Below, in pieces: positions 1 to 8,677 of a stretch of DNA of 64,000 nucleotides; the stretch's first letter is position 1, and each line of letters begins with the position of its first letter. The notes beneath the pieces are model-generated. The model had not been told where the DNA came from and did no database searches. It saw only the letters and a list, made by a program, of their open reading frames with translations. The translations under genes and the position numbers were made by a program. This stretch comes from Campylobacter gracilis (GTDB lineage: Bacteria > Campylobacterota > Campylobacteria > Campylobacterales > Campylobacteraceae): assembly GCF_001190745.1 (NCBI RefSeq), contig NZ_CP012196.1, positions 744,001 through 808,000 on the forward strand, read 5' to 3'.

Positions 1-144
1 CTGCTTAGCCAGAAGTATCTTTACGGGCTGTATAACGACGGGCTGAAGCAAATTTACGTAAGCAGCGGCGTAGGGTTTTGGGGCCCGCCGATAAGGGTCT
101 TTGCGGATGCCGAGATCGCGCTGCTTAAGCTTAGAAAGGCATAG
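1..144 (+). CDS. Metallophosphoesterase, C-terminal 47 residues (5' truncated)
   Basis: The first reading frame is open from the window edge to a TAG at 142-144. The end of the protein reads YVSSGVGFWGPPIRVF followed by AEIALLKL, which matches the C-terminus of YkuE/YaeI-type calcineurin-like phosphoesterases, where the glycine- and proline-rich turn precedes the last beta strand. The catalytic metal-binding motifs lie outside the window, so the substrate cannot be judged. The stop codon touches the ATG of psd at 145, so the two genes are probably co-transcribed. Family assignment is by the C-terminal signature only. Confidence 0.7.
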   Translation: MLSQKYLYGLYNDGLKQIYVSSGVGFWGPPIRVFADAEIALLKLRKA

Positions 145-1215
145 ATGAGAAGTTTTATTTCGAGGATTTTCGGGGTTATCGCCGCGGTGAAATTCCCTAA
201 ATTTATACAAAATTTTATCAACCGCAAATATGTGGAATTTTTCAAAATCGATATGAGCGAATTTGATCCGCCGCAAAGCTACGCAAGCCTAAACGCTCTT
301 TTTACTCGCCGCTTGCTGCGCCCGCGCGAGATAGCGGCAGACGAGCGAGCTTTTATAAGCCCTAGCGACGGCGTGATCTTTGAGAGCGGAACCTGCGCCG
401 ATCTGCGGGCTTTTAGCGTAAAGGGCTGCGAATATAGCCTTAGCGAGCTGCTGGGGCGCACGTTTACCGCAAGCGAAAGCGGCGGAGCGGTTAAAAATTT
501 AGATGACGGGGCGGTTACTACGAACGGGAGCGGCGAGGCTGGAACCGGATGCGCAAAAGATGCCGGCACATGGATGAAATTTCGCGCCGCGCAAGCAAAA
601 ATCATGGACGGCGAAAGCGGCGCAACTTATGCTGCAAGCGGCGTGCGAGCTAAAATTTATAGCGATGAAAGCGGTGTGAGCCGCGAAACGAGCACAATCG
701 GTGCCCGAAGCAGCGAAAATACAAAGGGCGTAAATTTAAGCTACGCAAACATCTATCTAAGCCCGCGCGATTATCATCATTATCACGCGCCGTGCGACTT
801 GAGCGTGACGGAGGCGCTTTACATACCCGCTGATCTTTACAGCGTGGCGAAGAAATTTTTACTTAAAATTCCAAACCTCTACGCCAAAAACGAGCGCGTG
901 ATTTTAAAGTGCAAAATGCCTAACGGCGGGATTTTGTGGATGGTTTTCGTGGGTGCTTTAAACGTAGGTAAGATGAAATTTGATTTCGATGCACGAATAC
1001 AGACGAATGCGTGTGCAAGCAGAGCTGAGGCGCTTTACGAATATGAAAATTTAAACTTCAAAAAAGGCGATCATTTGGGAAATTTCGAGCTGGGCTCAAC
1101 GATCGTGCTCGTAGCGCAAAGCGAGTTTTTGAAATTTGAAACCCCGACTGATACGTCCGTAAAATTCGGACAAAAAATCGCAGAATTTAATGAAATTTCA
1201 CAAAATTCCATTTAA
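145..1215 (+). CDS. psd: Phosphatidylserine decarboxylase proenzyme with in-frame insert
   Basis: Psd decarboxylates phosphatidylserine to phosphatidylethanolamine at the inner membrane. The protein shows the family motif DYHHYHAP and, near the C-terminus, the self-cleavage motif LGST at about residues 316-319, whose serine becomes the pyruvoyl group. It is 356 aa, whereas Campylobacter Psd is usually about 265 aa. The excess is a block at about residues 109-197, rich in Gly, Ser and Ala, between the SLSELLGRTF segment and the LSYANIYLSPRDYHHYH segment. Everything outside the block is collinear with the family. The ATG follows the upstream stop immediately, implying translational coupling with the phosphoesterase gene. 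The enzyme is probably active, because the insert precedes the catalytic C-terminal region. Confidence 0.93.
   Translation: MRSFISRIFGVIAAVKFPKFIQNFINRKYVEFFKIDMSEFDPPQSYASLNALFTRRLLRPREIAADERAFISPSDGVIFESGTCADLRAFSVKGCEYSLSELLGRTFTASESGGAVKNLDDGAVTTNGSGEAGTGCAKDAGTWMKFRAAQAKIMDGESGATYAASGVRAKIYSDESGVSRETSTIGARSSENTKGVNLSYANIYLSPRDYHHYHAPCDLSVTEALYIPADLYSVAKKFLLKIPNLYAKNERVILKCKMPNGGILWMVFVGALNVGKMKFDFDARIQTNACASRAEALYEYENLNFKKGDHLGNFELGSTIVLVAQSEFLKFETPTDTSVKFGQKIAEFNEISQNSI
470..735 (+). repeat. Low-complexity in-frame insert inside psd
   Basis: A Gly/Ser/Ala-rich block of roughly 88 codons is absent from the normal Psd layout. It contains about four RAATTY hexamers, fewer than the inserts in priA or trmA, and several short imperfect repeats built on Ser-Gly-Glu. 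Boundaries were set by where the conserved sequence stops and resumes. Confidence 0.7.
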
Positions 1216-1263
1216 AATGCAGGATTTTTTCTTTAACTAAAATTAATTTTATTTAAATTTAGC

Positions 1264-1269
1264 TATAAT
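1264..1269 (+). promoter_or_regulatory. Promoter -10 element of the pseudopilin gene
   Basis: TATAAT lies in a T-rich stretch typical of Campylobacter sigma-70 promoters, which often lack a clear -35 box. It is 29 bases upstream of the ATG, and an AAAGGA ribosome site precedes the start. Confidence 0.6.
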
Positions 1270-1297
1270 CATCTCACTTTAAATCAAAGGATTTAAC

Positions 1298-1771
1298 ATG
1301 AAAAATTTAAAAGCTTTTACGATGATAGAGCTTGTTTTCGTCATCGTCGTTTTAGGTATTTTGGCGGGCATCGCAGTGCCTAGATTAGCCGCTACGCGTG
1401 ATGATGCTACGATCGCTAAGATGCGCGGGGATATCGCTGCTATTAGAAGCGGACTTTCGCTAGTTAGAAGCGAGAATATGATGAGGGGCGTGACTACGTG
1501 GCCCGCTTTGGAGGGTTCGGACAATGCCACTCTTTTTGAAGGCGTTTTGCAGCAACCTATCTATCCTATGAGAGATGGCGGTAGGAACGGCTGGACTTTG
1601 GTTACGAACGGCAATGCCAATGCAACATCTACATATATCGCTAGAGTGGCAGGAAAAAGAACTACTTTTGATTACTATCCGACATCGGCTTTGGCTACGG
1701 CAGCGGGTAGAAACGTAGGTTCATTTGACTGCGATCACAAAGACGAGCTTTGTCAATCCTTAGCTCAATAG
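1298..1771 (+). CDS. Type II secretion/type IV pilin-like prepilin (pseudopilin)
   Basis: The N-terminus carries the class III prepilin signature: a short basic leader MKNLKA, then the F/TMIELVFVI methylation-site segment with the glutamate at +5, followed by a hydrophobic helix to about residue 30. A prepilin peptidase should cleave before the Phe. The C-terminal half has two cysteines in a FDCDHKDELC loop, consistent with a disulfide as in minor pilins. At 157 aa it has typical length. In Campylobacter such genes belong to the Cts type II secretion-like competence system that imports DNA, so a role in transformation is plausible but inferred. It has its own promoter and ends four bases before priA. 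Confidence 0.85.
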   Translation: MKNLKAFTMIELVFVIVVLGILAGIAVPRLAATRDDATIAKMRGDIAAIRSGLSLVRSENMMRGVTTWPALEGSDNATLFEGVLQQPIYPMRDGGRNGWTLVTNGNANATSTYIARVAGKRTTFDYYPTSALATAAGRNVGSFDCDHKDELCQSLAQ

Positions 1772-1775
1772 CTAA

Positions 1776-4583
1776 ATGCTCTATTATGAAGTTGCGGTTT
1801 TGGGCGCCAGCCTAAAGCCGCTTACTTATAGTTCAAATTTTAAAATCCTATCCTATCAAATCGTATTCGTTCCCGTAAAATCGAGCGTTAAATCCGCCGT
1901 GATCCTGCGCGAGGTTGCAAAGCCTGCCTTTAAAACTAAAGCAATCGCCGAAATCTCGCAGCTTAAATTTACTCCGTTTCAGATCGCACTTGCAAATTTT
2001 ATCGCGTACTACTATGTCTGCGAAAATGGCGTTGCATTTGGGATTTTCGAGCCTGCAAGCGATACGGCGCAGGATTTGCGGAATTCGCAGGAGGATCCTA
2101 CGACTGAGCAGAATCGCGCTTGCAAGCAAATTCCCGTTAGTAAGCCAACCTCCGCTTGCAAGCAAACTTCTACATGCGAACAAAAATTTATTTCCGAGCA
2201 GAATTCCATCACCGCACAAAATTCTACGCTCGATGGGAATTTTAATGCCACACAAAATTCCATTTCAATCCAAAATTCTGCATTGACGAAAAATTCTACT
2301 ACCACAGAAAATTCTGTTACCGTCATAAATTCCGCCATCGCGCCAAATTCCATGCAAAGGCAAAATTTAAAGCAGGCGCCAAATTCTACCTCGCAAAATT
2401 TGGCGTTAAATTCTACCCTCACGCAGAATTCTATCCAAGAGCGGGACTTTGTCGATGAGCAAAATTCCGCCTCAATTCAAAATTTCGCATTGATTCAAAA
2501 TTCCGCCGCCATGAAGACCGCCATAAATTTTGCTGCCGCGCCGGGTTCGGCATACAAACAAAATTTCGCCATCGCGCAAAATTCGATCCAAGAGCGGGAT
2601 TTTGCCGAGGGAGAGAATTACGTTTCGATTCAGAATTCCGCTTCAGCGCAAAATTCCGTCCTAATTCAAAATTTCGACGCTACCGCGCAAAACCCCATTT
2701 CGCAGCCGCTATCTCCGCTTCAAATAGGTAAAATTCCAAACCTTACCCCCGCGCAGGAACAAGCGCGTAAATTTGCCGAAGCCAATGAGACGTCTCTGAT
2801 TTTCGGCGATACGGGCAGCGGCAAGAGCGAAATTTATATCGCGCTGATCGCGCAGGCGCTCGCTGCGGGCAAGCAGGCGCTGTTTTTGATGCCCGAGATT
2901 TCGCTCACGCCGCAGATGACGAAGCGGCTACAGAGCTATTTTGGCGAGCGGCTCGGCGTCTGGCACTCCAAAATTTCGCCGAAAAAAAAGCGTGAAATTT
3001 TAGCGAAATTTAACGCAGGCGAGATTCGGCTCATCGCGGGTGCCCGCTCGGCGCTGTTTTTGCCCTTTAGCGATCTGGGCCTCATCGTCGTGGACGAGGA
3101 GCACGACGACAGCTACAAATCCGCCGCCGCGCCGCGTCTAAATGCCCGCGACGCCGCGATTTTCGTCGGCAAGAAGCTCGGCATCCGCGTGGTTTTGGGC
3201 TCTGCGACGCCCGCGCTTAGCACCTATGCGAAGCAGCCGCACTTCCGCCTGCGCGGCACCTACTTTAGCAGCGCCAAGCGCTTCATTTTCGATGAGAGCG
3301 AGACGGGGCTGAGCCCTAAAATTTTAACCGAGATCGGGCGCAGTCTCGAAGCCGGCAAGCAGGCGGTCGTGTTTTTGCCGACGCGCGCGAACTACAAATA
3401 TATGGTCTGCGAAAACTGCGGGCAGATCGTGCGCTGCCCGTTTTGCGCCGTCGGGATGAGCTATCACGCGGACGCTGCGGCGCTGAAGTGCCATTACTGC
3501 GGCTTTAGCACGTTTTACAAGGCATCTTGCGAAAACTGCGGCGGCGAGGTGATGCAGGCGCGCAAGATCGGCACCGGCGAGCTTGCCGCACAGCTTGCGG
3601 CGCGTTTCCCTAGCGCTCGCATCGCAAAATTTGATCGCGACGAGATCACCACGCAGCGCAAGCTCGAGGCGCTGCTAAATAACTTCAATGCCCATAAAAT
3701 CGACATTCTGGTAGGCACGCAGATGCTTAGTAAGGGGCACGATTACCACGGCGTGGATCTTGCGGTGATAATGGGGATCGACGAGCATCTGAGCTATCCC
3801 GATTTTAGGGCGCGCGAAAAGACGCTGGCGCTTGCGATGCAGGTGGCTGGCCGCGCCGGCCGCTCGGGGCAGGGCAGGGTCGTCATACAGACGCGCCAGA
3901 GCGGCTTTTTTAGGGATTATATCGAAAACTACGATGATTTTTTGCGCGATGAGGCGGAGTTTCGAGAGGGGCTCTATCCGCCCTATATGCGGCTTTTGCG
4001 CGTGCTGATCTCGCATAAAAACGAAAACGCGGCGAGCGAGATAATGAACATAGCGCTTGAGCTTTTACGCCGCAAACAGGCGGGAGGTAGCGCGTTTGTA
4101 TTGCATGACGGGCTGGACGCGGGGCAAATAAATTTAAGCGCTTTGAATTTACAAAATTTTGCACAGCAGGGCGGTAAGCAGATGTCAAATTCTAAATTTC
4201 AAAGCCCGGATCTGCGCGCGAGCAATGCAAAATTAAGCCCCCAAAAAAACGCTTCAAATTTGAAAAATAATGCGCAAATTACAGCTTGCGACGGGGACGC
4301 GGATAGCGTAAATTTAAAGCCTAAAAGAAACGGCGCCGCACAAAATTTTATAAATTTAGAGACCGAAAACCCTGCCGAAAATTCCGCGCAGTATTTGAAA
4401 GAGAAAGCGAGCGAGAGCTTCGAGATTATCGGCTACGGTAAGGCGGGTATCGCCTATATCGCGTCGAAATTTCGCTTTGAAATTCTGTTGCGAGCTAGTT
4501 CGCACGTGCCGTTGATCAACGCCGCGCGCGCGCTTGAGCATCTGCCCGTCGAGATCGATATGGATCCCGTAAACTTCGGCTAG
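1776..4583 (+). CDS. priA: Primosomal replication-restart helicase PriA with two large inserts
   Basis: PriA is the 3'-5' DNA helicase that reloads the replisome at stalled forks. Visible motifs are Walker A GDTGSGKS at about residues 343-350, the Walker B-type DEEH near residue 440, and paired CxxC zinc-binding motifs at about 545-590 (CENC, CPFC, CHYC, CENC). The protein is 935 aa, against roughly 620 aa in C. jejuni and 732 in E. coli. Two blocks explain the excess. One at residues 93-320 sits between the N-terminal DNA-binding domain and the helicase core and is built of QNS/QNF/ENS units. The other, at about 785-875, is in the C-terminal domain. Both avoid the core motifs. The ATG lies four bases after the pseudopilin stop. 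Confidence 0.95.
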   Translation: MLYYEVAVLGASLKPLTYSSNFKILSYQIVFVPVKSSVKSAVILREVAKPAFKTKAIAEISQLKFTPFQIALANFIAYYYVCENGVAFGIFEPASDTAQDLRNSQEDPTTEQNRACKQIPVSKPTSACKQTSTCEQKFISEQNSITAQNSTLDGNFNATQNSISIQNSALTKNSTTTENSVTVINSAIAPNSMQRQNLKQAPNSTSQNLALNSTLTQNSIQERDFVDEQNSASIQNFALIQNSAAMKTAINFAAAPGSAYKQNFAIAQNSIQERDFAEGENYVSIQNSASAQNSVLIQNFDATAQNPISQPLSPLQIGKIPNLTPAQEQARKFAEANETSLIFGDTGSGKSEIYIALIAQALAAGKQALFLMPEISLTPQMTKRLQSYFGERLGVWHSKISPKKKREILAKFNAGEIRLIAGARSALFLPFSDLGLIVVDEEHDDSYKSAAAPRLNARDAAIFVGKKLGIRVVLGSATPALSTYAKQPHFRLRGTYFSSAKRFIFDESETGLSPKILTEIGRSLEAGKQAVVFLPTRANYKYMVCENCGQIVRCPFCAVGMSYHADAAALKCHYCGFSTFYKASCENCGGEVMQARKIGTGELAAQLAARFPSARIAKFDRDEITTQRKLEALLNNFNAHKIDILVGTQMLSKGHDYHGVDLAVIMGIDEHLSYPDFRAREKTLALAMQVAGRAGRSGQGRVVIQTRQSGFFRDYIENYDDFLRDEAEFREGLYPPYMRLLRVLISHKNENAASEIMNIALELLRRKQAGGSAFVLHDGLDAGQINLSALNLQNFAQQGGKQMSNSKFQSPDLRASNAKLSPQKNASNLKNNAQITACDGDADSVNLKPKRNGAAQNFINLETENPAENSAQYLKEKASESFEIIGYGKAGIAYIASKFRFEILLRASSHVPLINAARALEHLPVEIDMDPVNFG
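2049..2735 (+). repeat. Asn/Ser/Gln-rich insert in priA, dense RAATTY array
   Basis: About 228 codons of irregular units such as AQNS, IQNF and TENS, spaced five to eight residues apart. By hand I count about 27 RAATTY hexamers in this block, near one per 25 bp, against about seven in the next 1 kb of helicase core. One subunit beginning ATCCAAGAGCGGGA occurs twice (near 2432 and 2586) followed by similar sequence, so duplication has contributed to growth of the block. Confidence 0.85.
4126..4400 (+). repeat. Second low-complexity insert in the priA C-terminal region
   Basis: The block has the same flavour as the main priA insert (NLQNF, SNSKFQ, NLKNN, AQNF, AENSAQ). It interrupts the C-terminal domain between the segment ending FVLHDGLDAG and the segment starting SFEIIGYGKAGIAYIA. 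RAATTY hexamers recur through it. Confidence 0.7.
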
Positions 4584-4669
4584 ACGCGATTTATAAAATT
4601 TTACCGGCATAAGCTTCACCCGCAAAATTTTGCGCAACGGGGCGATGAATTAATGCTAGAAAATAGATT

Positions 4670-5020
4670 TTGGCGGCGATAGGCCTTGCTACTTGTATAA
4701 TCAAATGCAGCGATGCCATAATAAACGGCGAAAATGGTCATTGCAAGATTTATTATAACCTCGATTTTGACTATATCCATTTTTACGACGGGCGAAATCA
4801 AGATATCGCGCTGGGCTACGACTTTGATAACGAAAGCATCGAATTTTATAAAAAGCTATCAGATCACTATGATTACAAAGGCAAAAAATGCAGATCGCGC
4901 AGGGTATACAGCGAGCACCATGCGACATTTGCTCTTGATAATTTTGAGTACGTGACGTTTTGGTTGGGAGATCATGGCGAATTTACCCTAAAAGATCCAT
5001 ATATTCATGAATGTGAATAA
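4670..5020 (+). CDS. Small protein of unknown function (116 aa), copy X
   Basis: I do not recognise this protein. It is acidic, rich in aromatic residues and without a signal peptide. An in-frame TAG at 4664-4666 limits it to a TTG start at 4670, or a later start. An ATG at 4653 is in another frame and stops after nine codons, so a frameshift near the N-terminus is possible. The last part, WLGDHGEFTLKDPYIHECE, is repeated almost exactly in DNA at 6833-6939, after the paralogue pair downstream. Lower GC than its neighbours and association with duplicated small genes would fit an immunity-protein-like or other accessory function, but that is inference only. Confidence 0.6.
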   Translation: MAAIGLATCIIKCSDAIINGENGHCKIYYNLDFDYIHFYDGRNQDIALGYDFDNESIEFYKKLSDHYDYKGKKCRSRRVYSEHHATFALDNFEYVTFWLGDHGEFTLKDPYIHECE

Positions 5021-5207
5021 AATTGATCGATGTTTTAACGCTGGAAGCCTGCCGTATAGATCGGCGGTATATGCATAAATTCATATTTGTGCGGATATGA
5101 TAATGTATTTTATACTTTAGATTAAGTAATTGTATTGTATAAGTTTATACAACCGATAACAAAAAAATGCTTTTAGGATTCCAAAATCCCATTTTAAGGA
5201 GCAAGGG

Positions 5208-6008
5208 ATGCAAATTCGTGCTTTTATTTTAGCGATCTTGTTTGCCGTATCGTTCGCAAAAGCGGACGATATAAAGCATCCATCGATGCCATGGCAACTG
5301 GAACCTATTTTATGGAAAATTCAAGATAAAAAAGTTGTAAGAAAAACCCTCCACGAACCTATGATTCGGGGTGCAACTACCTTTAATGGCAAGAGTTTTT
5401 ATTTTTTTACGATAGAAGATAATGCAACGCTCAAAAAAGAGTATGAAGAGCATTTATCAAAAGAAAGAGACTTCTGCAACGACTTTTACGATGATCTGTT
5501 TGAGTGGAAAAATATAAATATAATCAAACCTCTGGTTTTTGATACGACGGATTACAATAACCCAGTTTTAAAGAAAAATATGGGCGATTGCTGGTATATG
5601 GATATGAATAAAACGATTAAAGACGGCTTTAGCGGGCGAGGATTTACGTTATATAAATTTGATAATAAGCTTTTGTATATTATGATTTACAAAACCACTC
5701 CTTATATATATCAGACGGATGATTTCGCAAATCTTGCTTACATTTTAGATCCGCAAGAATGTAGTAAAATCATAAAAGATCCTCGTAGTAGGGTAAATTT
5801 AGAAATTCTGGGCAATATCATATATAAACCGCGTCTGTTTTATGCCGAACCGATACGTTATAAAGATATAGACTATCTACTTTTCATAGATTTTGACAAT
5901 ACGGATAGCGGACAACTATTCAACGTCACAATCAGGAAATTTAAAGACGGTATTTTACAAATGCCTGTTTGTAGTAATTCATATTTAAACACGAAGCTTT
6001 ATCGATAG
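5208..6008 (+). CDS. Exported protein of unknown function, paralogue A1
   Basis: This 266 aa protein begins with a signal peptide (MQIRAFILAILFAVSFAKA, cleavage likely before DD), so it should be periplasmic or secreted. Four cysteines, in DFCNDF, GDCWY, PQECSK and PVCSN, are shared with the next gene and could form two disulfides. The ATG is preceded by AAGGAGCAAGGG. The central part of about 260 bp (5425-5690) is nearly identical to the paralogue at 6228-6490, while both ends have diverged, which suggests gene conversion or a recent partial duplication. No domain is recognised. Confidence 0.8.
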   Translation: MQIRAFILAILFAVSFAKADDIKHPSMPWQLEPILWKIQDKKVVRKTLHEPMIRGATTFNGKSFYFFTIEDNATLKKEYEEHLSKERDFCNDFYDDLFEWKNINIIKPLVFDTTDYNNPVLKKNMGDCWYMDMNKTIKDGFSGRGFTLYKFDNKLLYIMIYKTTPYIYQTDDFANLAYILDPQECSKIIKDPRSRVNLEILGNIIYKPRLFYAEPIRYKDIDYLLFIDFDNTDSGQLFNVTIRKFKDGILQMPVCSNSYLNTKLYR

Positions 6009-6016
6009 GAGCGACT

Positions 6017-6823
6017 ATGCGGATTCATATTCTTATTCTAATGATCGCATTTGCACTATTTGCGAATGCAAACGATGTAAGCGATACGGAAATTCCTTTT
6101 GATTTAAAAATAGCTTTATGGAAAGCTAATGATAGGAAAGTAGTAAGAAACAATCCTTCCGGTATGGTAGAAGGAGAAACCACTTTCAACGGAAAAACCG
6201 TTAGCTTTTGGCAAATAGATAGAAATGCAACGCTCAAAAAAGAGTATGAAGAGCATTTATCAAAAGAAAGAGACTTCTGCAACGACTTTTACGATGATCT
6301 ATTCGAATGGAAAAATATAAGCGTAATCAAGCCTCTGGTTTTTGATACGACGGATTACAATAACCCCGTTTTAAAGAAAAATATGGGCGATTGCTGGTAT
6401 ATGGATATGAATACAACGATTAGAGACGGCTTTAGCGGGCGCGGATTTACGTTATATAAATTTGATAATAAGCTTTTGTATATTATGACGTATAGAGATT
6501 TTCGGCAATACGAGATGTCTTTTGCAAATTTTATGTATATTCTAGATCCGCAAGAGTGCAGTAAAATTATAAAAGACCCCTCATACGATTCATATTATAG
6601 CAGGGCAGATTTTGAGGATTATCGAAACAAGATCGCAGGAGATACCCTGATTTATTTCGGACCGATAAAATATAAGAGCGAAGATTATCTACTTTTTATC
6701 GATTCCGTAAATTTAATAAACGGTCTTAAAGCGGTTTTTATTAAAATTAGCAAATTTAAAGACAAAGTTTCGCAAACATCCGTTTGTAGAAATTTGTATT
6801 TAAATACAAAAATTTATCGTTAA
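6017..6823 (+). CDS. Exported protein of unknown function, paralogue A2
   Basis: This 268 aa tandem paralogue of the preceding gene starts eight bases after its stop, with the ribosome site GGAG just upstream. It has a signal peptide (MRIHILILMIAFALFANA) and the same four cysteines. Residues in the central block, from NATLKKEYEEHL to DNKLLYIM, are almost unchanged between the copies, whereas the N-terminal 60 and C-terminal 90 residues differ. The pair is probably one operon. Conservation of the middle with variation at both ends is the pattern expected if the ends face a variable partner, but this is speculation. Confidence 0.8.
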   Translation: MRIHILILMIAFALFANANDVSDTEIPFDLKIALWKANDRKVVRNNPSGMVEGETTFNGKTVSFWQIDRNATLKKEYEEHLSKERDFCNDFYDDLFEWKNISVIKPLVFDTTDYNNPVLKKNMGDCWYMDMNTTIRDGFSGRGFTLYKFDNKLLYIMTYRDFRQYEMSFANFMYILDPQECSKIIKDPSYDSYYSRADFEDYRNKIAGDTLIYFGPIKYKSEDYLLFIDSVNLINGLKAVFIKISKFKDKVSQTSVCRNLYLNTKIYR

Positions 6824-6832
6824 GGAGTAAAA

Positions 6833-6939
6833 CATGCAACGCATTCAGTTGCGATTGATAACTTTAAGTATGCAAATTTTGGCTGGGAGATCATGGCGAA
6901 TTTACCCTAAAAGATCCATACATTCATGAATGTGAATAA
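6833..6939 (+). pseudogene. Decayed 3' copy of gene X
   Basis: The codons from CAT at 6833 read HATHSVAIDNFKYANF, matching HHATFALDNFEYVTF of the 116 aa protein at 4670-5020. A one-base deletion then shifts frame, but the DNA that follows, from GGGAGATCATGGCG to the TAA at 6937-6939, is almost identical to the end of that gene. The upstream two thirds are missing. A well-placed AAGGAG and ATG at 6834 open a 31-codon frame through the remnant, which is probably fortuitous. Confidence 0.8.
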
Positions 6940-6998
6940 AATCTATTATGCTTAAAGCGAAAGGATAAATCCGCTAAAATGCCTATAAATGGAGCAAT

Positions 6999-7613
6999 AT
7001 GAGAGTATTAAAATTTATTTTTATAATAGCGGCGTCTATTTTGTTTTGTTATGTGGCGGAGGAGCTTATAAATTATTTGATAATTAAGCCGCGCATTCCT
7101 ATGGAATTTACCGATATAAATTTAACTAAAGCCGGCAATAAAGCGGAATTATATATAAATAACAAAGATGATAAAATTTGTAGATATTTTACTTTGGATT
7201 TTGTCTCATACGATTACGATAGAGATATGAAGCTCTTGGATGATGAGTTCGCAAATACGTATATAGGAGGGGAATACGACGTGAACGAAACGCTGCTGCG
7301 CGGTACCAAAATACCGCTAAGTCTAAAGATATACAAAATAGATAATGAGCCGAATAAATTTGGACGCGGAAAGGAGTATTTTTATTATAAGTTAAAACCC
7401 GTGTTTGCAGAGGTGAGGAATTTACGCCCCGCGTATATGCAAACGAGTATTTATAGGGGCGAGAAACACTATGACGCATATAGTGCGACGATAGCCTGCA
7501 CGCCCTTACAAAAAGGTATGTATAAGGTAGAACTAGAGAATTTACAAGATTTGCCTATTTTTTCGAATGTAAAAATTTATTTTACTACGAAAGATAGCGG
7601 CCTTAAATATTAA
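6999..7613 (+). CDS. Membrane-anchored protein of unknown function (204 aa)
   Basis: One N-terminal hydrophobic segment (about residues 5-28) is followed by a hydrophilic, beta-rich-looking domain. It therefore looks like a single-pass protein with the bulk in the periplasm. Two cysteines (KICRYF and ATIACTP) could pair. The start ATG is preceded by GGAGCAAT. I recognise no family. It lies in the AT-rich islet with the X and A genes and has the same codon bias toward A and T, so it may share their origin. Confidence 0.7.
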   Translation: MRVLKFIFIIAASILFCYVAEELINYLIIKPRIPMEFTDINLTKAGNKAELYINNKDDKICRYFTLDFVSYDYDRDMKLLDDEFANTYIGGEYDVNETLLRGTKIPLSLKIYKIDNEPNKFGRGKEYFYYKLKPVFAEVRNLRPAYMQTSIYRGEKHYDAYSATIACTPLQKGMYKVELENLQDLPIFSNVKIYFTTKDSGLKY

Positions 7614-7903
7614 GAAGACCGCAAGAAAATGTATTTGATAATTGCGACGTAGAAGCTAGCTCGTACAAACCTTTGTTTCTAGGCTTTTTATTTCGCGTTT
7701 GTAATAAAAATATTAAGCAGCATTTAATCCGCCGCACAATACAATACATCAATGTATCGTTCGAAATTTAATGAAAGTGCAGTTGGATTTTGTACGCCCA
7801 TTCGCACTTTGCGGATATCGAGGGTAGCCGTTAAGTCTAATTACCGAACTTGCGATAGCGTGCGCTTTTTGGGCTACCATCTATGTTTATCTAAAGGAAC
7901 ACA

Positions 7904-8473
7904 ATGAAAAATCCGCTTCGTTACGTGGATTATTGTAATGATCTAATCAAATTCGGCTTTGCTAAAAAGCATAATTTTTTAGCTATGATTGCCGTATTTT
8001 CTATGGTTCTTATGCCTATATGTTTTTCAGCCGCTTATGCAGTTGCACCCAGTGAGAAGTCCTTACAGAATCCATATATTTTCTCCGGAACAGTAGAGAA
8101 ATTTTTTAGATTTCATAGCTATAAAAGCGGTAATGGTTGCAAGATATCCGTAGCGGGAAATGGCAAAATATTTTCTTGGGAATTTATCGACTTTCATATT
8201 GATACAAATAAATACGACTATGAAGAAAAATACTTTTGTGATTTTATATTTAGCAGATACATTAATAATAAATGCGTAATCTTAAAAATGATCAATCTTC
8301 ATATCGTAGAATTTGGAGATTGTGATAATAAAGTAATTATCGAAGTTGATCTTAGGCAAAATTTCTTTGAACAAAAACTCTTTTTATGCAGTGGAATTAT
8401 TTTGGCGCTAATTTTATTTTTGATATTTTTTAAACTAAATAAAGCATATAAAAATCTATTAAAAGGGGTATAA
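7904..8473 (+). CDS. Two-helix membrane protein of unknown function (189 aa)
   Basis: A hydrophobic segment at about residues 26-46 ends in AYAVA, and a second lies near the C-terminus at about 160-178. Between them is a roughly 110-residue region with four cysteines (GNGCKIS, YFCDF, NKCVIL, FGDCDNK), presumably periplasmic. AAAGGAAC precedes the ATG. No family is recognised. The 290 bases upstream contain no gene that I can support. Confidence 0.65.
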   Translation: MKNPLRYVDYCNDLIKFGFAKKHNFLAMIAVFSMVLMPICFSAAYAVAPSEKSLQNPYIFSGTVEKFFRFHSYKSGNGCKISVAGNGKIFSWEFIDFHIDTNKYDYEEKYFCDFIFSRYINNKCVILKMINLHIVEFGDCDNKVIIEVDLRQNFFEQKLFLCSGIILALILFLIFFKLNKAYKNLLKGV

Positions 8474-8677
8474 ATATTCCGCAATGTCTGATGCGATAAG
8501 AATTCTACTTAAAAATACGCGCAGGAATTCATTCCACTCACGCCAAAATAAACTTTTTTCAATAAATCGCAAAATTTCTTGTCACTCATGTTTTGGCACT
8601 TCAAATTTATTGTTCATATATAAACTTTACTTCGCGATCCATATAGAGCTTACCGCGCAGCTTGCTATCCGCAGCGC

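Noticed and set aside
2012-2422. Minus-strand open frame of 136 codons, repeating VEFxxxxEF
   Set aside because: It is the complement of the RAATTY-rich priA insert. A palindromic word gives open frames on both strands, and there is no ribosome site or homology.
2049-2735. Repeat array in priA considered as CRISPR
   Set aside because: The repeats are short, irregular in spacing and in frame with a protein; there is no constant repeat or constant spacer length, and no cas gene.
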